A stretch of DNA of 64,000 bases from Tubulanus polymorphus (Eukaryota > Nemertea > Palaeonemertea > Tubulaniformes > Tubulanidae), in assembly GCF_964204645.1 (NCBI RefSeq), contig NC_134034.1, forward strand, positions 5,947,414-6,011,413, read 5' to 3'. A program made the translations under genes and the position numbers. A model generated the notes under the pieces. It had not been told where the DNA came from and did not search any database. It worked only from the letters and a program-made list of their open reading frames with translations. Each line of letters starts with the position of its first letter. Positions within the stretch are counted from its first letter, which is position 1. Shown here piece by piece: positions 32,274-43,799 of the stretch.

Positions 32274-35200
32274 ATGTTGACCAGTTGTATTGTAGTGACA
32301 GCCATGATTGGCATGACGGTGGCTGGGAGTCTAAGCTCAGTTGGTTTATCAGAACACAACCGCGTCAGATCCCATTATCCTGTACCGAAAATGGTAAGTG
32401 AATAACGTTGTCGCCGTTACTGTTATAATTTTACGAATTAACAGAAAAATATGTTTACGGTAATTGTTATCAGGGCGGATCCAGGAATATGGTGGCGGGT
32501 GGTTCACCAGTAGTTAACAAATGAGATCACTATTAGCATGTCTTTTTTATCATTTAGATCAAAGGGGTTAGCTTCTAAGAAGGGTTGGACCTAATCAAAA
32601 TACCTTCACCGTCATTGGGTCTACTTTGATAACCGTTAACGTCGTAAGCAATGCATCGAGCATTTTGAACGAAAATTTTGAAAATTTGATACCACAGGCT
32701 ATATTCCGCATATGTACCTATTCTCGTGAATATCCCATAATGGAATATAGTTGACATCTTAACTAGTGTCATTTGACATTGAGAAAAGAAAATCTTCCGT
32801 AAAAAGACATTTTTCATCTTGCGAAAAGGGCTCTTCGTGACTTAACGGTGAGTAAACCCTTAGATCCACCCCTGATTGTTTAAGAAAAGGGCCTTGAAAT
32901 TAAGCTTAATATAAACAGATACAAATGGAAGTGTTGTGAATTACATTCCTTGCTTGAAAGAAATATACGTTCTCCTGACACTTTTTAGGTAGTTTTCGGT
33001 TAGATTCGGTTGATAGTTACATTTAGATATCGTATTCGTGGTTGAATTTTTCATTAAGTATTCAACAAAAGTCGTGTGCGTCCCGTGCGCCCCATATACT
33101 TTGCATATCCACTGAATTCGTCACCAGCTAGGCTCACATTGCGCCATATTACTCTTTTTGACTCCGTCAAAACGGTTACAATAATGTTTATATACATTGA
33201 TACCTAATATGGGTTATCTGATGGGTTCTCTGTGAGTCGATGTGCTCTTTGTCATAAATATTGGGGTTTCAATATATCAGTTATAATTATAAATTTTGGC
33301 ATTCTTTGCAATTGAATGAATTCTGTAACTGTTATTTTATCCCTGATAAACTTTCAATAATCGTTGTTTGAGAGGATGTGCACTTCGTCATCAATATATC
33401 CGGTCCAGACTGGTTGTCTGTCAATTCAATTATCGATATATTCAAAACCAAAATAGCTTCACTGATCCTTGCTATTATATAGTTTATATTATACTATTCA
33501 TGTCGACAATATTACGTGATACATGTGAGTATTTTTCGAGGCGCCAATAAACTTTTAAAGTTAGTTTTCTTGTTTCCCTTTGATAAGGATGACTCGTATT
33601 TAGTTATAGCTCGATTTATTAATGATTGTATTTATGATATATATTTAAGATTTATCAATGTATTTACCTACATATGCGAAACTACCCATTAGGTTTTTTT
33701 CGGCCATCTTGTAATGTCTATCTTATGACAGAGTTATTTGTGCTAATCTTTTTTGTAAAATATGGGGTAAATTAACTTGAAACAGGGCTCTCTGTGTTAC
33801 TTAAACTTAAACTAAACTCAAACTTAAACTTATACATCTAGCATACGAAGGCAATTCTTCAGAATTATTCTCGTCTCCAGGCATTCTGAAAAGGTGAAAT
33901 GCACTTAATTTGGCTCGCGATGGGTAGTATGAGGCCTACAAAAAAACTTACGTACCAACCATAGAGAATATTTAGACAGGTTTTAAGAATAAAGGCTTTG
34001 AGTAAGTTTTGTAGAATAGCTACATTGTATTTATTTCATCTGACCCAAACGGAAATGAGAAATAATGTATTCTTTGAGGAATAACGAGAAAATAAGTGAT
34101 CTAGAATAAGTGGGTTTGCTTCATTTCCATAACAAACAGTGATCTGAAATTATTCATTTGATTATAAGGATATCGTGTGGGCGATTCTAACAGATGGAAT
34201 TCCATTAACGAGCTGTATCAATGACATCTTTTATGACATCTTTTTGTATTTTCTTAAATGAAATATGGTTTTCTCGCAATTCGGCAAAAAGCACGCATTC
34301 TTCAATTTTCAGAGATGGTCAGGATCTATTGCAAATATGGCACAAAACTACGCAAATGGCTGCAGCTCACGTCACTCAACCAGGAGTCAGCGACAAGGAA
34401 CCGGTGAAAATATCTACATGTCCAGTATGGCAAATATGGATCCTGCAGAGGCAATTAAACAGGCAATCGAATCCTGGGAGAGCGAAAAGGCAGATTACGA
34501 TATTAATTCTAACTACTGCGGAAGTGTTTGCGGTCATTTTACGCAGGTAGGCGTTTTCATAAGCAGAAATTCTTGACATTATTATTGTGATGGCAATACC
34601 TTTTTGTATCACTTTGATAATTGAGTCCTTTATCTCCGTAAATTTACGTATTTGATGTAGATAAACTCATAATGCATCGTACAAGTAAGGCGAAATCTTC
34701 AAAACCCAAATAATGCATTAGAGGAAACATAGGGACCGTCCGACCAACCCCTAGCCAACATGACAAAAGCCATCTAAACGAGTAGCTAAGAGACCCGCGA
34801 CTGGAGAAAAATATCAAATTACATAATCAATTGCATAATTAAAGACGGAACGCAAAAGAGATCATTCCATCTAATCACCTTTTCCATCTACCTCAAAATT
34901 CTTTAATACAATAACATGAAAAAATTGTTCGGCGTGGAGAAGAGCTTATTTCTGTTTTTAAAACTTGACGGGCTATCCTAAAGTTCTTGTCAATGCAACA
35001 ATGGTTCTAAAATGTAGTGAACTGTAATGAACCGACACAATAGTGATTTCTTAGATTACATCGCAAGATAGATCAAATAAAATCAAAAGCAGATTGCACT
35101 ACTGCATAACTCAGCTAAATAAATTCTAAGGTGCGCTCGCTGCGCATACAGCCATCTACCTGAAAATACTAGAAAATATAGATTTTTCTCTGTATATACA

Positions 35201-36121
35201 AGAAACTATTACGCCGGCTGAAAACGACGGGGGTGAAATGTTGCAGAAATCAAACAAGGGGAGCGAAGGGAGCTCACCAGAGAGTGCAAACGGCAAAGGA
35301 GAGACATGGACAAAAATGTGCACCTACGTACACGAAGAAAGGACCGACAGCTGTCCATAATATTTACAACGCTCATAATATTTACAAACTCAACATAATA
35401 GAGCTGGCAAAGAGTGAAAAGACGAAAAGGCTACGTATACAGATATGCGTGTGCAATCAGCCAAAAAACTAAATCCTATCAAAAGCTCTAGCTATTCTCT
35501 TGCAACAGACCTAGGTCGAACTAGAATATTTCTGGAACTCATCATGCACTACCATGCTCCATTCATGTAAAAAAACAACTAATCGACCTCAACTGAATCT
35601 TGCTGTCAAAACTGTCAAAATAACTTCATTTGCAGTTAACTTTGAACCGAATCTATATATTAGCACAGCACCCAGCAAATATACAATAAATTCATTTTTA
35701 GCTCAGATATCAGAAACCGGCCCCAGTACAGTAATGATTAGTAATTGATTCATTTATGGAACAAGTTCACTCAGTTGTATAAGCAATCGAACGCGGAAGA
35801 CCGTCCAACTATCTAATAACGAACCTGCATAGGTGGAATCCTCGACTGCCACGCAGTAGTGGTCCGGGTACCCAATTTCGTCGCCTTGCAGTTACACTTA
35901 TTTCTTTTCTTTTCAGTTGATTTGGAAAACATCTACTGAGGTTGGTTGCGGTGTTGGTAATTGCCCTCATAGCATGTGGAAAACTTTTGTCGTTTGTAAC
36001 TACAAGGGACCGTAAGTAAATAAAGTGAACGAAAAATATAGATATAATAATGCTTTTACCAGGCCCGTGTCGCAAAAAGGTTTACTTTCCACTCATTCCT
36101 CATTTCAGAGGAAATACTTAG
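32274..36121 (+). CDS. secreted CAP-superfamily (SCP/PR-1-like) protein, four exons
   Basis: Exons 32274-32393, 34313-34546, 35917-36011 and 36109-36121 all have GT..AG borders and phases 0, 0 and 2 that fit. They encode about 153 residues ending in TAG. Exon 1 starts with a hydrophobic signal peptide (MLTSCIVVTAMIGMTVAGSL) followed by LSEHNRVRSHYPVP. Exon 2 carries the CAP core: MAQNYANGC, RHS, TGENIYM, AIESWESE and GHFTQ. Exon 3 gives LIWKTSTEVGCG and VCNYKGP. The tiny exon 4 adds PGNT and stops. The two His and two Glu that form the CAP cavity are all present. The protein stops right after the NY.GPGN motif, so it is a CAP domain without a cysteine-rich tail. It is extracellular. Substrate or ligand is unknown. 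Directly upstream of the ATG is TTTTTTTTCAG, so a non-coding 5' exon is possible. Confidence 0.85.
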
Positions 36122-37030
36122 CCGAGATGTTACAATTAAAACATATATAATACATGATTACATTGTTCATTCATTTAGACCATCGTTACGTATATAAAAT
36201 CGCCATATCTGGGCGTCAAATCTTCAAACTCAGACACCCTTCCGTCCCAACCAAATTAAATAAGAACTCACTCGGATTATCCCCCAGGCCGAGGCCCTGT
36301 TTTGCATGCTATCTTTGTATTTGGTAAATGCTTGAACGCACCCAAAACCGATAAAAACTGTAAAGATTCATAATCGTTGGATCAACAGTGTTCTACGATA
36401 TGGCTTATATAATGCTACGTTTACGGCTAGAAGGCCTATCACTAATGGTTAGAAATAAGTTATTTGAATGAAACTATCACTGACGCTATTTCTTAGGTCA
36501 GTACATGTATTACATGCTACTTAAGTTTTGCTTCTTGTTTTTAGAGGAAACTATTATGGCGAAAAGCCTTATTAGTTTGATGTCATCGATCATTAGCTGA
36601 ATGCTTTCCATGTAAAATGTGCCCGAAATACTGAGACGCACCCTCGTATCTTCCAATGTATTCAAAAACTTGAGATGGATTGTCATGTGTCTTAACATAA
36701 GAATAAAGATAATTTTCAAATACTTTTTGAAAAAAGTGGCGTGTTTTTTTAGATCAAATCATTATTTTATGCAGAAAAAAATATCTGGGCGTTGTACAAA
36801 ATTTTCGGACTTCGCAGATAAATTTGAAGAAAGGATGTTATGGAAAATACCTTTTTTAAACCTTTTCGCTAGTTCATTTTATCAAAGATAACCACCCATC
36901 AGTGTCCTATTTCACATCTGAAACATCATTGAGGCCTTAATAGTGAAATTATCATCAAACTGGCTCAAGTTACTGGGGAATCGATTTAGGGTTGAGGCTA
37001 TATATAAATTAACCCAGCCAGAATCCAGTC
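36122..37030. other. no gene recognised
   Basis: Sequence downstream of the CAP gene. It probably includes its 3' UTR. No clear AATAAA could be tied to it. Confidence 0.45.
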
Positions 37031-37103
37031 GTGTGCGGTGGCTCAATGGGTAATGCATCTACTATTTGTTCGTTTAATTTCGAATCCCAATATTGCAAGT
37101 CAG
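37031..37103 (+). repeat. tRNA-like segment (SINE head)
   Basis: Box A-like TGGCTCAATGGGTAATGC and box B-like ATTTCGAATCCC lie at normal tRNA spacing. The 5' GTGTGCG has no partner at the 3' end, so it is a pseudo-tRNA or SINE rather than a tRNA gene. Confidence 0.4.
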
Positions 37104-39240
37104 AATTCTACTGTTTTGAGCATGCGCTAACCGTACTCCGTAACAGGAGCCACGTCGAATGATTAAATCGTAGTTAAGTAGTCAAATCACAATATTACAT
37201 ATTCCCTACTATCGTCGAAAATGTGTCAAATTATGTCGGCCCGACACGAAACGTGTGTGAATCAAACTTACCACGGTCTGAAATCGTATATTTTAGAACC
37301 AAACTAGTTGGGTGAAATACATAAGGAAGCAGTTGTTTTCTTATTCTCTATCAAAAGAAGGATGGGTGTGTGTTTTATTGACAAAACAAATGCTCAAACG
37401 AAATCAACCACTTCGAGTACACGTTTAGGCCCGAACCCAGGGGATGCGAAAGGTGCGGTTGTGTTTAAATTTCAAAGCATCCCATTAAACAAACATGACA
37501 CCAACTAAGAAAGGTCTTCTTTGGTACTTACTCGCATTCATAAAACTATGTTATAAGCCGGGGTCATACGGAGACAATTTCATGCGGTTCAGGACCGAGT
37601 CAAAGTTGGTCCATGCCTAATTTTTGAGCCCTTTCACACCCGAACCACTCACTCGTTACTAAACAATGATTACACAAAGATAGAAATAAGGCTTATTCAA
37701 AATTCCAAACGAGGGAATGGAAAGCACTTCATTAATACCAAAAAATCACCTGCCTCACAGTAACAATAAAGAAGTTTCCAGTTTAGCGACCGTGAAGAAA
37801 AACATTAAAAGTGTTATTAGGTTGTTTGTGCCTGCCGGTGTGTTTTACTTTTTTAAGAAAAAAACAAAAAGACATTTCTGCATGCGGCATGCGCATTTAC
37901 ATTTTTATTTTTTACAGACTTACTTTATTGACGTTCGCGGAAAATGAATCTCATGAGAAACAAGTAATTTTTGGTGGTTATTTTCGGAAATAACTTACGT
38001 CGTTGCAAAAACCTACGTCGTATCAGATGCATTTGTTTATATTACGTCGGGACGTGGGAGTACTTCGCTGTAAAATAATGTCGTCCCAAATTCTTAAACG
38101 TATGTCGGGACGCGATTACGTTGCAAAAACCATGCGTCGTTGCAGTGCTAATATTTTTTTCATTTGATCGCTTTCAATATGAATCAGCCGTGTATGTAAA
38201 TTTCCGCATTTTGAACCGAAATTTTCGCCAGATATCTTGATGACGCAACGTTACTTATGTACTGAATTTCAAAATAAGATGAATCATTGAACACATTTCA
38301 CACAACAGATTGTTACATCACTTGCCTTGTCAAAACAGTAATCGCGCTAGCAGCAAGACGAATATCGAAATATTCAATTGTGCCGCCATTTGCTTAAGCA
38401 CTTAACGTCCAACTGGTTTAGGATCCACCAGAACATATTCAATACTATGACGTCATGAGGGTGGTTAAACGGGTCAACACAAATTACATATATCAAAGAT
38501 TTTGAGGGGTTTCGTCTTTGAAGGCACATAACTATACCGAACAAAGCGTCGGATTTTGACGAGATAAAGTTCTTCCGACACAAATAGTATCGAATTTTCA
38601 CATGTTTTATTTTGAACAGTTAAAGATGCTGGAAAAAACGTGCTCAAATATAACGAGTTTTTTTATCCTTTTTGGTAAAATTCTCAAAAAATATGAAACC
38701 CACGGCGTTCAACTTTGCGCAACATAAAGAAAAACAAATTAAGAAATATCTATTTGGTTAATCTGCTCGACTCGTCTATTAGTAGTGAAATTACAGGCTA
38801 CTGAATCTGCTATTAATTGGCTATTTGAATGTGCTAGAAATAGGCTTTGAGCATACGAATGATTATCGATCGGCCAGACCGTTGTCTTGACATAGACTTT
38901 CTAATACGAGCCAAAAAAGCAATAATCCCACCTATAATACCAGGAATATTTGATAGCCATCATAGTGAACATAAACTTAAACAAAAACAAACCCGGAAGT
39001 GATTGTATGGGCGTTAGCGTACGTGCAGTTAGTGATCATTACGATCGCTTTTTTAATATGGCGCTGATGAACACACCAAGCAAAGGCGAAACTGCCAAAA
39101 ACAAACTTTAAAAATATACGCTGGGATTAGCTGTACCAGCATGTCATAAACCGATTCGGTGGCAATACAAACCGACCGCAAAGTCTCGTAGCTGAAAAGA
39201 AGCAAAGGTGAGAAAATAAAATGGAAAAATCAGCATGAAA
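37104..39240. other. no gene recognised
   Basis: Between 37990 and 38150 there are degenerate repeats of ACGTCGTTGCAAAAACC- and GTCGGGACG-like words. Nothing is coding. Confidence 0.45.
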
Positions 39241-39359
39241 AATATCGTAATTACCACGTCTAGTGAACTTCCGGCCAGCAGCAACTCGAATAACGATGAG
39301 AGCGCGAAGCTAAATATAGTTAGAACAAGACATGGCACGACTACGGTTCAACTGAAGAA

Positions 39360-39600
39360 ACTGGATCTACTAGAGACACTCAAAAGAGGTAGACGAACTT
39401 AAACATTCTATGGAATATTTTCGTAACAGTGTTGAGGAGGTGAAAGCTGAGAATTCGTTTCTGGAAAACGAGGTCATCGGACTTAAACAGGATTTGTCTC
39501 GACTTCAATTCAATTCTATTCCGCATTCAAATCAAAAAGATCAAGGGAAATATTTATCTGAGGTATTTGTTCCTGCCAGCCAATTTTATTGTGTAAATTA
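39360..39600 (+). pseudogene. possible LINE ORF1 coiled-coil fragment
   Basis: The translation MEYFRNSVEEVKAENSFLEN continues as a heptad-rich helix (to about 39510) and is preceded in another frame by LLETLK. Such helices open many LINE ORF1 proteins. No zinc knuckle or RRM follows. Weak call. Confidence 0.35.
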
Positions 39601-39720
39601 TAGGTATTGACTCCTGAGCTGGGAGTGTATTTTGATAAATATAACCCATGCATCATTTGCTATTTTATCAAAAGCTGACAGGATGCCCATAGTGTCCCTT
39701 GGTGCTCTTGATACTCTTAG
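39506..39720 (+). repeat. dispersed repeat, copy B
   Basis: Direct copy of 16015-16260. The palindromic Polinton derivative is inserted about 30 bases beyond its end. Confidence 0.65.
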
Positions 39721-39836
39721 TCAATTTGATTTCGACAAGTGATCGAGTGCCAGTAATCGGAAAAGTGGGCTTTCAGATCAGAGGTCGAGAGGTCGAGACA
39801 CCACTCATCACCACAAGTAATCTTTTCCCCTAATAA

Positions 39837-39866
39837 ATGGGGGAAAATGAACAACATGAAGCCTAA
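39837..39866 (+). CDS. truncated start of the terminal Polinton gene
   Basis: TAATAAATG opens MGENEQHEA then TAA. The first five residues equal those of the polymerase gene start at 44485 in the full Polinton, which also sits about 85 bases inside its terminus. It is a vestige, and its inverted twin lies at about 41372-41401. Confidence 0.4.
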   Translation: MGENEQHEA

Positions 39867-39954
39867 ATTCCCTATTACTCTTAATAATTTCATATAAATG
39901 AACATTATTTACATGAATTTCATTTATTTTAAAATCATTTATATGTTTATTACA

Positions 39955-40110
39955 AAAGTTACGAGTAATTAACGAGTTGATTAAAATTATATTTTTAAAC
40001 ATAAAAGTAACGAATAATTAACGAGTTGAGTGAAAACTCATATTTTAGAAAAGTGACGAGTAATTAACGAGTTGATTAAAATTAGATTTCTAAACATAAA
40101 AGTGTGAGTA
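39955..40110 (+). repeat. tandem GAGTAATTAACGAGTTGA repeats (left arm)
   Basis: Three copies of an about 60-bp unit with core ACGARTAATTAACGAGTTGA, mirrored at about 41130-41285. One copy also appears at 222-241 of the window. It lies upstream of the orphan gene and could be a replication or promoter element (inference). Confidence 0.75.
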
Positions 40111-40195
40111 AAGTGTGAGTGAAATAAGTCATTTCATACTAGCACACGAGAGTACGAGACACCTCATCACGACAAGTATTTTTTTCCTTATAAAA

Positions 40196-40684
40196 ATGAA
40201 GAAAGAAGAACCCAACTTCAAAATCGAAATCAATGAACCCAATAAATCATTTTCACAGTTTAACATTAAAAATTATATTTCAGCAACAAATTTAGTGTCC
40301 GCAAGACATTATAAAATTGATAATATTACTGTAATTAATCAAATATTATTAAATGAAACATATTTAATTACTGAAATAATAGATACTTTAGATAATGGCG
40401 CCAAAAATCCTAAAATATTTAATACAGTTTTAAATTATAAAGGTAATTTAGATGAAAACATAATAAATATTCTTAAATGTCCTTTTAATGAAAGAGAAAG
40501 TGATATAATACTTTCAAAAGGTAATGATAGGATAGACTTAAGAATTGAAAAACGACAATTATATTATTATAATTTTGATAATAAACAAATTATCTATAAT
40601 GAAAATTCATCAAATATTGGAATTCAATGTGATTTAGATAATGAAAAATCATGTAAAGATGTTGCAGTTCAATGTAACTTATAA
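40196..40684 (+). CDS. orphan gene of the palindromic Polinton
   Basis: 162 codons from the ATG at 40196, chosen because it follows the conserved TTTTTTTCCTTATAAAAATG leader (an upstream in-frame ATG at 40115 lies in the terminal repeat). It starts MKKEEPNFKIEINEPNKSF. It is mainly beta/loop-like, lysine/asparagine-rich and soluble, and ends with two related cysteine words, GIQCDL and VAVQCNL. The last 40 codons come from the unique centre of the palindrome. No family is recognised. It does not match any gene visible in the 17-kb element. Confidence 0.6.
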   Translation: MKKEEPNFKIEINEPNKSFSQFNIKNYISATNLVSARHYKIDNITVINQILLNETYLITEIIDTLDNGAKNPKIFNTVLNYKGNLDENIINILKCPFNERESDIILSKGNDRIDLRIEKRQLYYYNFDNKQIIYNENSSNIGIQCDLDNEKSCKDVAVQCNL

Positions 40685-41055
40685 TCGTCGTTTTTCAATT
40701 CTTAAGTCTATCCTATCATTACCTTTTGAAAGTATTATATCACTTTCTCTTTCATTAAAATGACATTTAAGAATATTTTTTATGTTTTCATCTAAATTAC
40801 CTTTATAATTTAAAACTGTATTAAATATTTTAGGATTTTTGGCGCCATTATCTAAAGTATCTATTAGTTCAGTAATTGATTATGTTTCATTTAATAATAT
40901 TTGATTAATTACAGTAATATTATCAATTTTATAATGTCTTGCGGACACTAAATTTGTTGCTGAAATATAATTTTTAATGTTAAACTGTGAAAATGATTTA
41001 TTGGGTTCATTGATTTCGATTTTGAAGTTGGGTTCTTCTTTCTTCATTTTTATAA
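40684..41055 (-). pseudogene. inverted truncated copy of the orphan gene
   Basis: Minus-strand copy of codons 1 to about 122 of the gene at 40196, with few substitutions (one creates an in-frame stop at about 40879-40881). It has the same leader and start and lacks the C-terminal 40 codons because the palindrome centre begins there. Confidence 0.8.
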
Positions 41056-41492
41056 GGAAAAAAATACTTGTCGTGATGAGGTGTCTCGTACTCTTCTAGT
41101 ATGAAATGACTTATTTCACTCACACTTTACTCACACTTTTATGTTTAGAAATCTAATTTTAATCAACTCGTTAATTACTCGTCACTTTTCTAAAATATGA
41201 GTTTTCACTCAACTCGTTAATTATTCGTTACTTATATGTTTAAAAATATAATTTTAATCAACTCGTTAATTACTCGTAACTTTTGTAATTAACACATAAA
41301 TGATTTTAAAATAAATGCAATTCATGTAAATAATGTTCATTTATATGAAATTATTAAGAGTAATAGGGAATTTAGGCTTCATGTTGTTCATTTTCCCCCA
41401 TTTATTAGGGGAAAAAATTACTTGTGGTGATGAGTGGTGTCTCGACCTCTCGACCTATGATCTGAAAGCCCACTTTTCCAATTACTAGTGCC

Positions 41493-42030
41493 CATCGGAA
41501 TACAGTGAGTTAAAATCATTTACATTAAGATAATTACAAAATTACAATTTGTGAATAACTCTGAACAAAGAATGAAATAATCGATATGTAATGATTCCAG
41601 TGATAAGACCGTCGCCACTCTCACAATTTTCCACTTTGTCCCGCGTGGTAATACATGTACTATTCATCTCATTTGCTGGAATTCATGCCGCGATTAAGGA
41701 TGCTGATAACTAATTAATAACAAACAAGGACCAGCCTACTGCAATGTCTAATTCACTAAATTTTCAGATTTTTGATGTTTACGTACAATTCATTCAGAAC
41801 TCGTGGTCGATAATCCGCAATGCAGGTCACGGTCGATTGCACGCCACCTTTCCCGCGGAAAGTTGAAATAAAAGCACGGAACTGCATTTTCATATTCTTC
41901 ACATTTTTAACCAAGAAAATACGGGGCACATTAAATTATGATTAAAAGTTTATTTTACTCACTAGATAGAATTAAGTATTGTTGTTTTTATCAAATGAAA
42001 AAATATTTTTCAGATTTCGATGATAAAGAA
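41493..42030. other. no gene recognised
   Basis: Host-like unique sequence between the miniature Polinton and a LINE fragment. Confidence 0.5.
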
Positions 42031-42966
42031 TAATTCTTGTCAGTCTTGGGCCCCCTGCTGTTTAGTATATATGTCGGTCCTCTGGGTGACATCATAGAAG
42101 CACAAAATTGAGTTCCATTTCTTTGCTGATGACATCCAGCTTTACATAGTATTCCATCCGTCAGCGGTAGATGATGCTTTGCAGAGACTCGAGGTCTGTA
42201 TCAATGAAATTCGACGTTGGATGGCTATCAAATTCTTGAAATTAAATGATGATAAAACCGAATTTATGATGATTCATTTAAAGCAGCACAATCTTGCTGA
42301 GAACACGATATTGATCGGTGATCATTCAATATCAACGGTGTCATTGGCTAAGAATATAGGCGCATATTTTGACCAACATCTCTCACTTGAACATTATGTT
42401 AATGCTATCTGCAAATCTTGCTACTTCCACCTGCATAACATTGGAAAAATCCAAAGATATCTTACTTCTGATGCTACAGCAACTCTGGTTAATTCACTTG
42501 TCACTTCCAGGTGAGATGGTCTAAAATGCCTTACTCATTGGACTCCCAAATTTCATTATTGCTAAATTACAAAAAGTTCAGAACTCTTCAGCCAGACTAG
42601 TAACTGGCACTTCAAAATACGGACACATTTCTCCTATTCTCAACAGCTGCACTGGCTCCCAGTCAAAGAGCGTATTAACTTCAAGATCCTATTGTTGGCT
42701 TACAAATGTTTCTATGGACTGGCTCCAAAATATCTGCAAGAATTTTAAAACCCCGACTAGAATGTTACTTTCAGTAGATGACCTTTTGATTACTCAACCC
42801 CGTTCAAGATTAGCTTCTCTTGGAGACAGAGCCTTCTCAGTCGCTGCTCCACGTTTGTGGAACAACCTTCCTCGCCATGTAAGAGCGGCTTCGAGTATCT
42901 CTGTCTTCAAGAGAAGCATCAAAACACATTTGTTTTCACCACATAAGATTTATACAGTAATATAGT
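42031..42966 (+). pseudogene. 5'-truncated CR1/L2-like LINE, RT C-terminal half
   Basis: Begins at the LGPLLFSIYV motif and continues through the catalytic FADDIQLY (about 42122-42145, after a shift), LKLNDDKTEFM, NIGAYFDQHLSLEHYV and LHWLPVKERINFKILLL, ending GDRAFSVAAPRLWNNLP and SIKTHLF. Several frameshifts and stops interrupt it. A (TAA)n tail follows at 43007-43024. Confidence 0.85.
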
Positions 42967-43006
42967 GTCATTGATCACTTAAGTAGATTCTGGCACTTAA
43001 AATACC

Positions 43007-43024
43007 ATAATAATAATAATAATT
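43007..43024 (+). repeat. (TAA)n LINE tail
   Basis: Short trinucleotide run at the 3' end of the LINE fragment. Confidence 0.6.
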
Positions 43025-43555
43025 CTAGCAAAGGAAACATACAAAAACCTTACTGGGGCATCCATTTTTATGGCAAGCCATTGGTTATATTTATCATATC
43101 ATCATATATTTGAGCGTATTTATTCAATATACATGTACCTTCGTCTATGCATCTTAGATTGACTTTTTGAAAAATTAAGTTGATAAATTAAACCAGTGGA
43201 GACTATTACTTTTGTAGGACATAGTTAGTGTGAGTATGGTGAGAATGACCCTCATGAGATCCCACACCACCAGCGTTAGAAATAAATCCTTAGTGTGATC
43301 CTCAGCTAGGACAGTAACTATGATATTGTCACATTGTGGAAACCAAAACAGATGAAACTGACGAATTCTTAGTTAATTCCTTTTTTGGATGTATGGTTTT
43401 CAGGTTCATCAAAACCCTCGACAAAAAAGCTTGACATTGCGTCGTCACTCTAAAAAGGCGATAAATTTTCATGAAAATCGCTTTTAGAAAGGACATTGCT
43501 TTTAAAATACCACGTCTCTTCGTGAACATCGCTTTTAGGTCATGACGTCGCTTTT
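43025..43555. other. no gene recognised
   Basis: Contains scattered repeats of CGCTTTTA and ACATTGCTTTTA (43430-43555) immediately before the old Polinton. No coding signal. Confidence 0.5.
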
Positions 43556-43559
43556 ACGA

Positions 43560-43793
43560 TGTCACCACATAATTATTATTATTACCAGTTAATTCTATAT
43601 CAGCTGATAAATAAATACTATTTGAAACATAAAAATTATTTTGATTTAATCTCGGAATTCTAACATATAAAATGTCATTTGGATTAATCTAAGAGGGATT
43701 ATGAGTAATTATGTGATGACAACGTTCTCTTTAATTGCGTTAGATATTCTAGAATTATTTGAAGGATCTATATATTTTGCATTCGCCATTTAT
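43560..43793 (-). pseudogene. older Polinton major capsid gene, N-terminal part
   Basis: Reads from TTAATAAATG on the minus strand with SNNSRISNAIK, matching the start of the capsid protein at 56087, and reaches the LSADI..NNNNYVV region at 43563-43600 in a shifted frame. The rest of the gene lies 18 kb away at 61836 on the opposite strand. Stops and frameshifts present. Confidence 0.75.
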
Positions 43794-43799
43794 TAAGAA

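Larger units (their letters stand above)
39752..41486. mobile_element. palindromic miniature Polinton (foldback derivative)
   Basis: A 1735-bp insertion begins AGTAATCGGAAAAGTGGGC and ends with the inverted copy. It is flanked by the 6-bp duplication AGTGCC (39746-39751 and 41487-41492). AG-starting termini and 6-bp duplications are Polinton hallmarks. The two arms (39752-40562 and 40684-41486, about 800 bases each) are almost identical inverted copies around a 121-bp unique centre. It therefore consists of one Polinton end duplicated head to head. It encodes no integrase and would need one in trans. Its terminus differs from that of the 17-kb Polinton (AAAAGTGGGC versus AAGATGTGGG), so it derives from a sister family. 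Confidence 0.85.

Noticed and set aside
37031-37103. functional tRNA gene
   Set aside because: Box A and B present but the acceptor stem does not pair. The same failure applies at 18.9, 20.05 and 26.9 kb.
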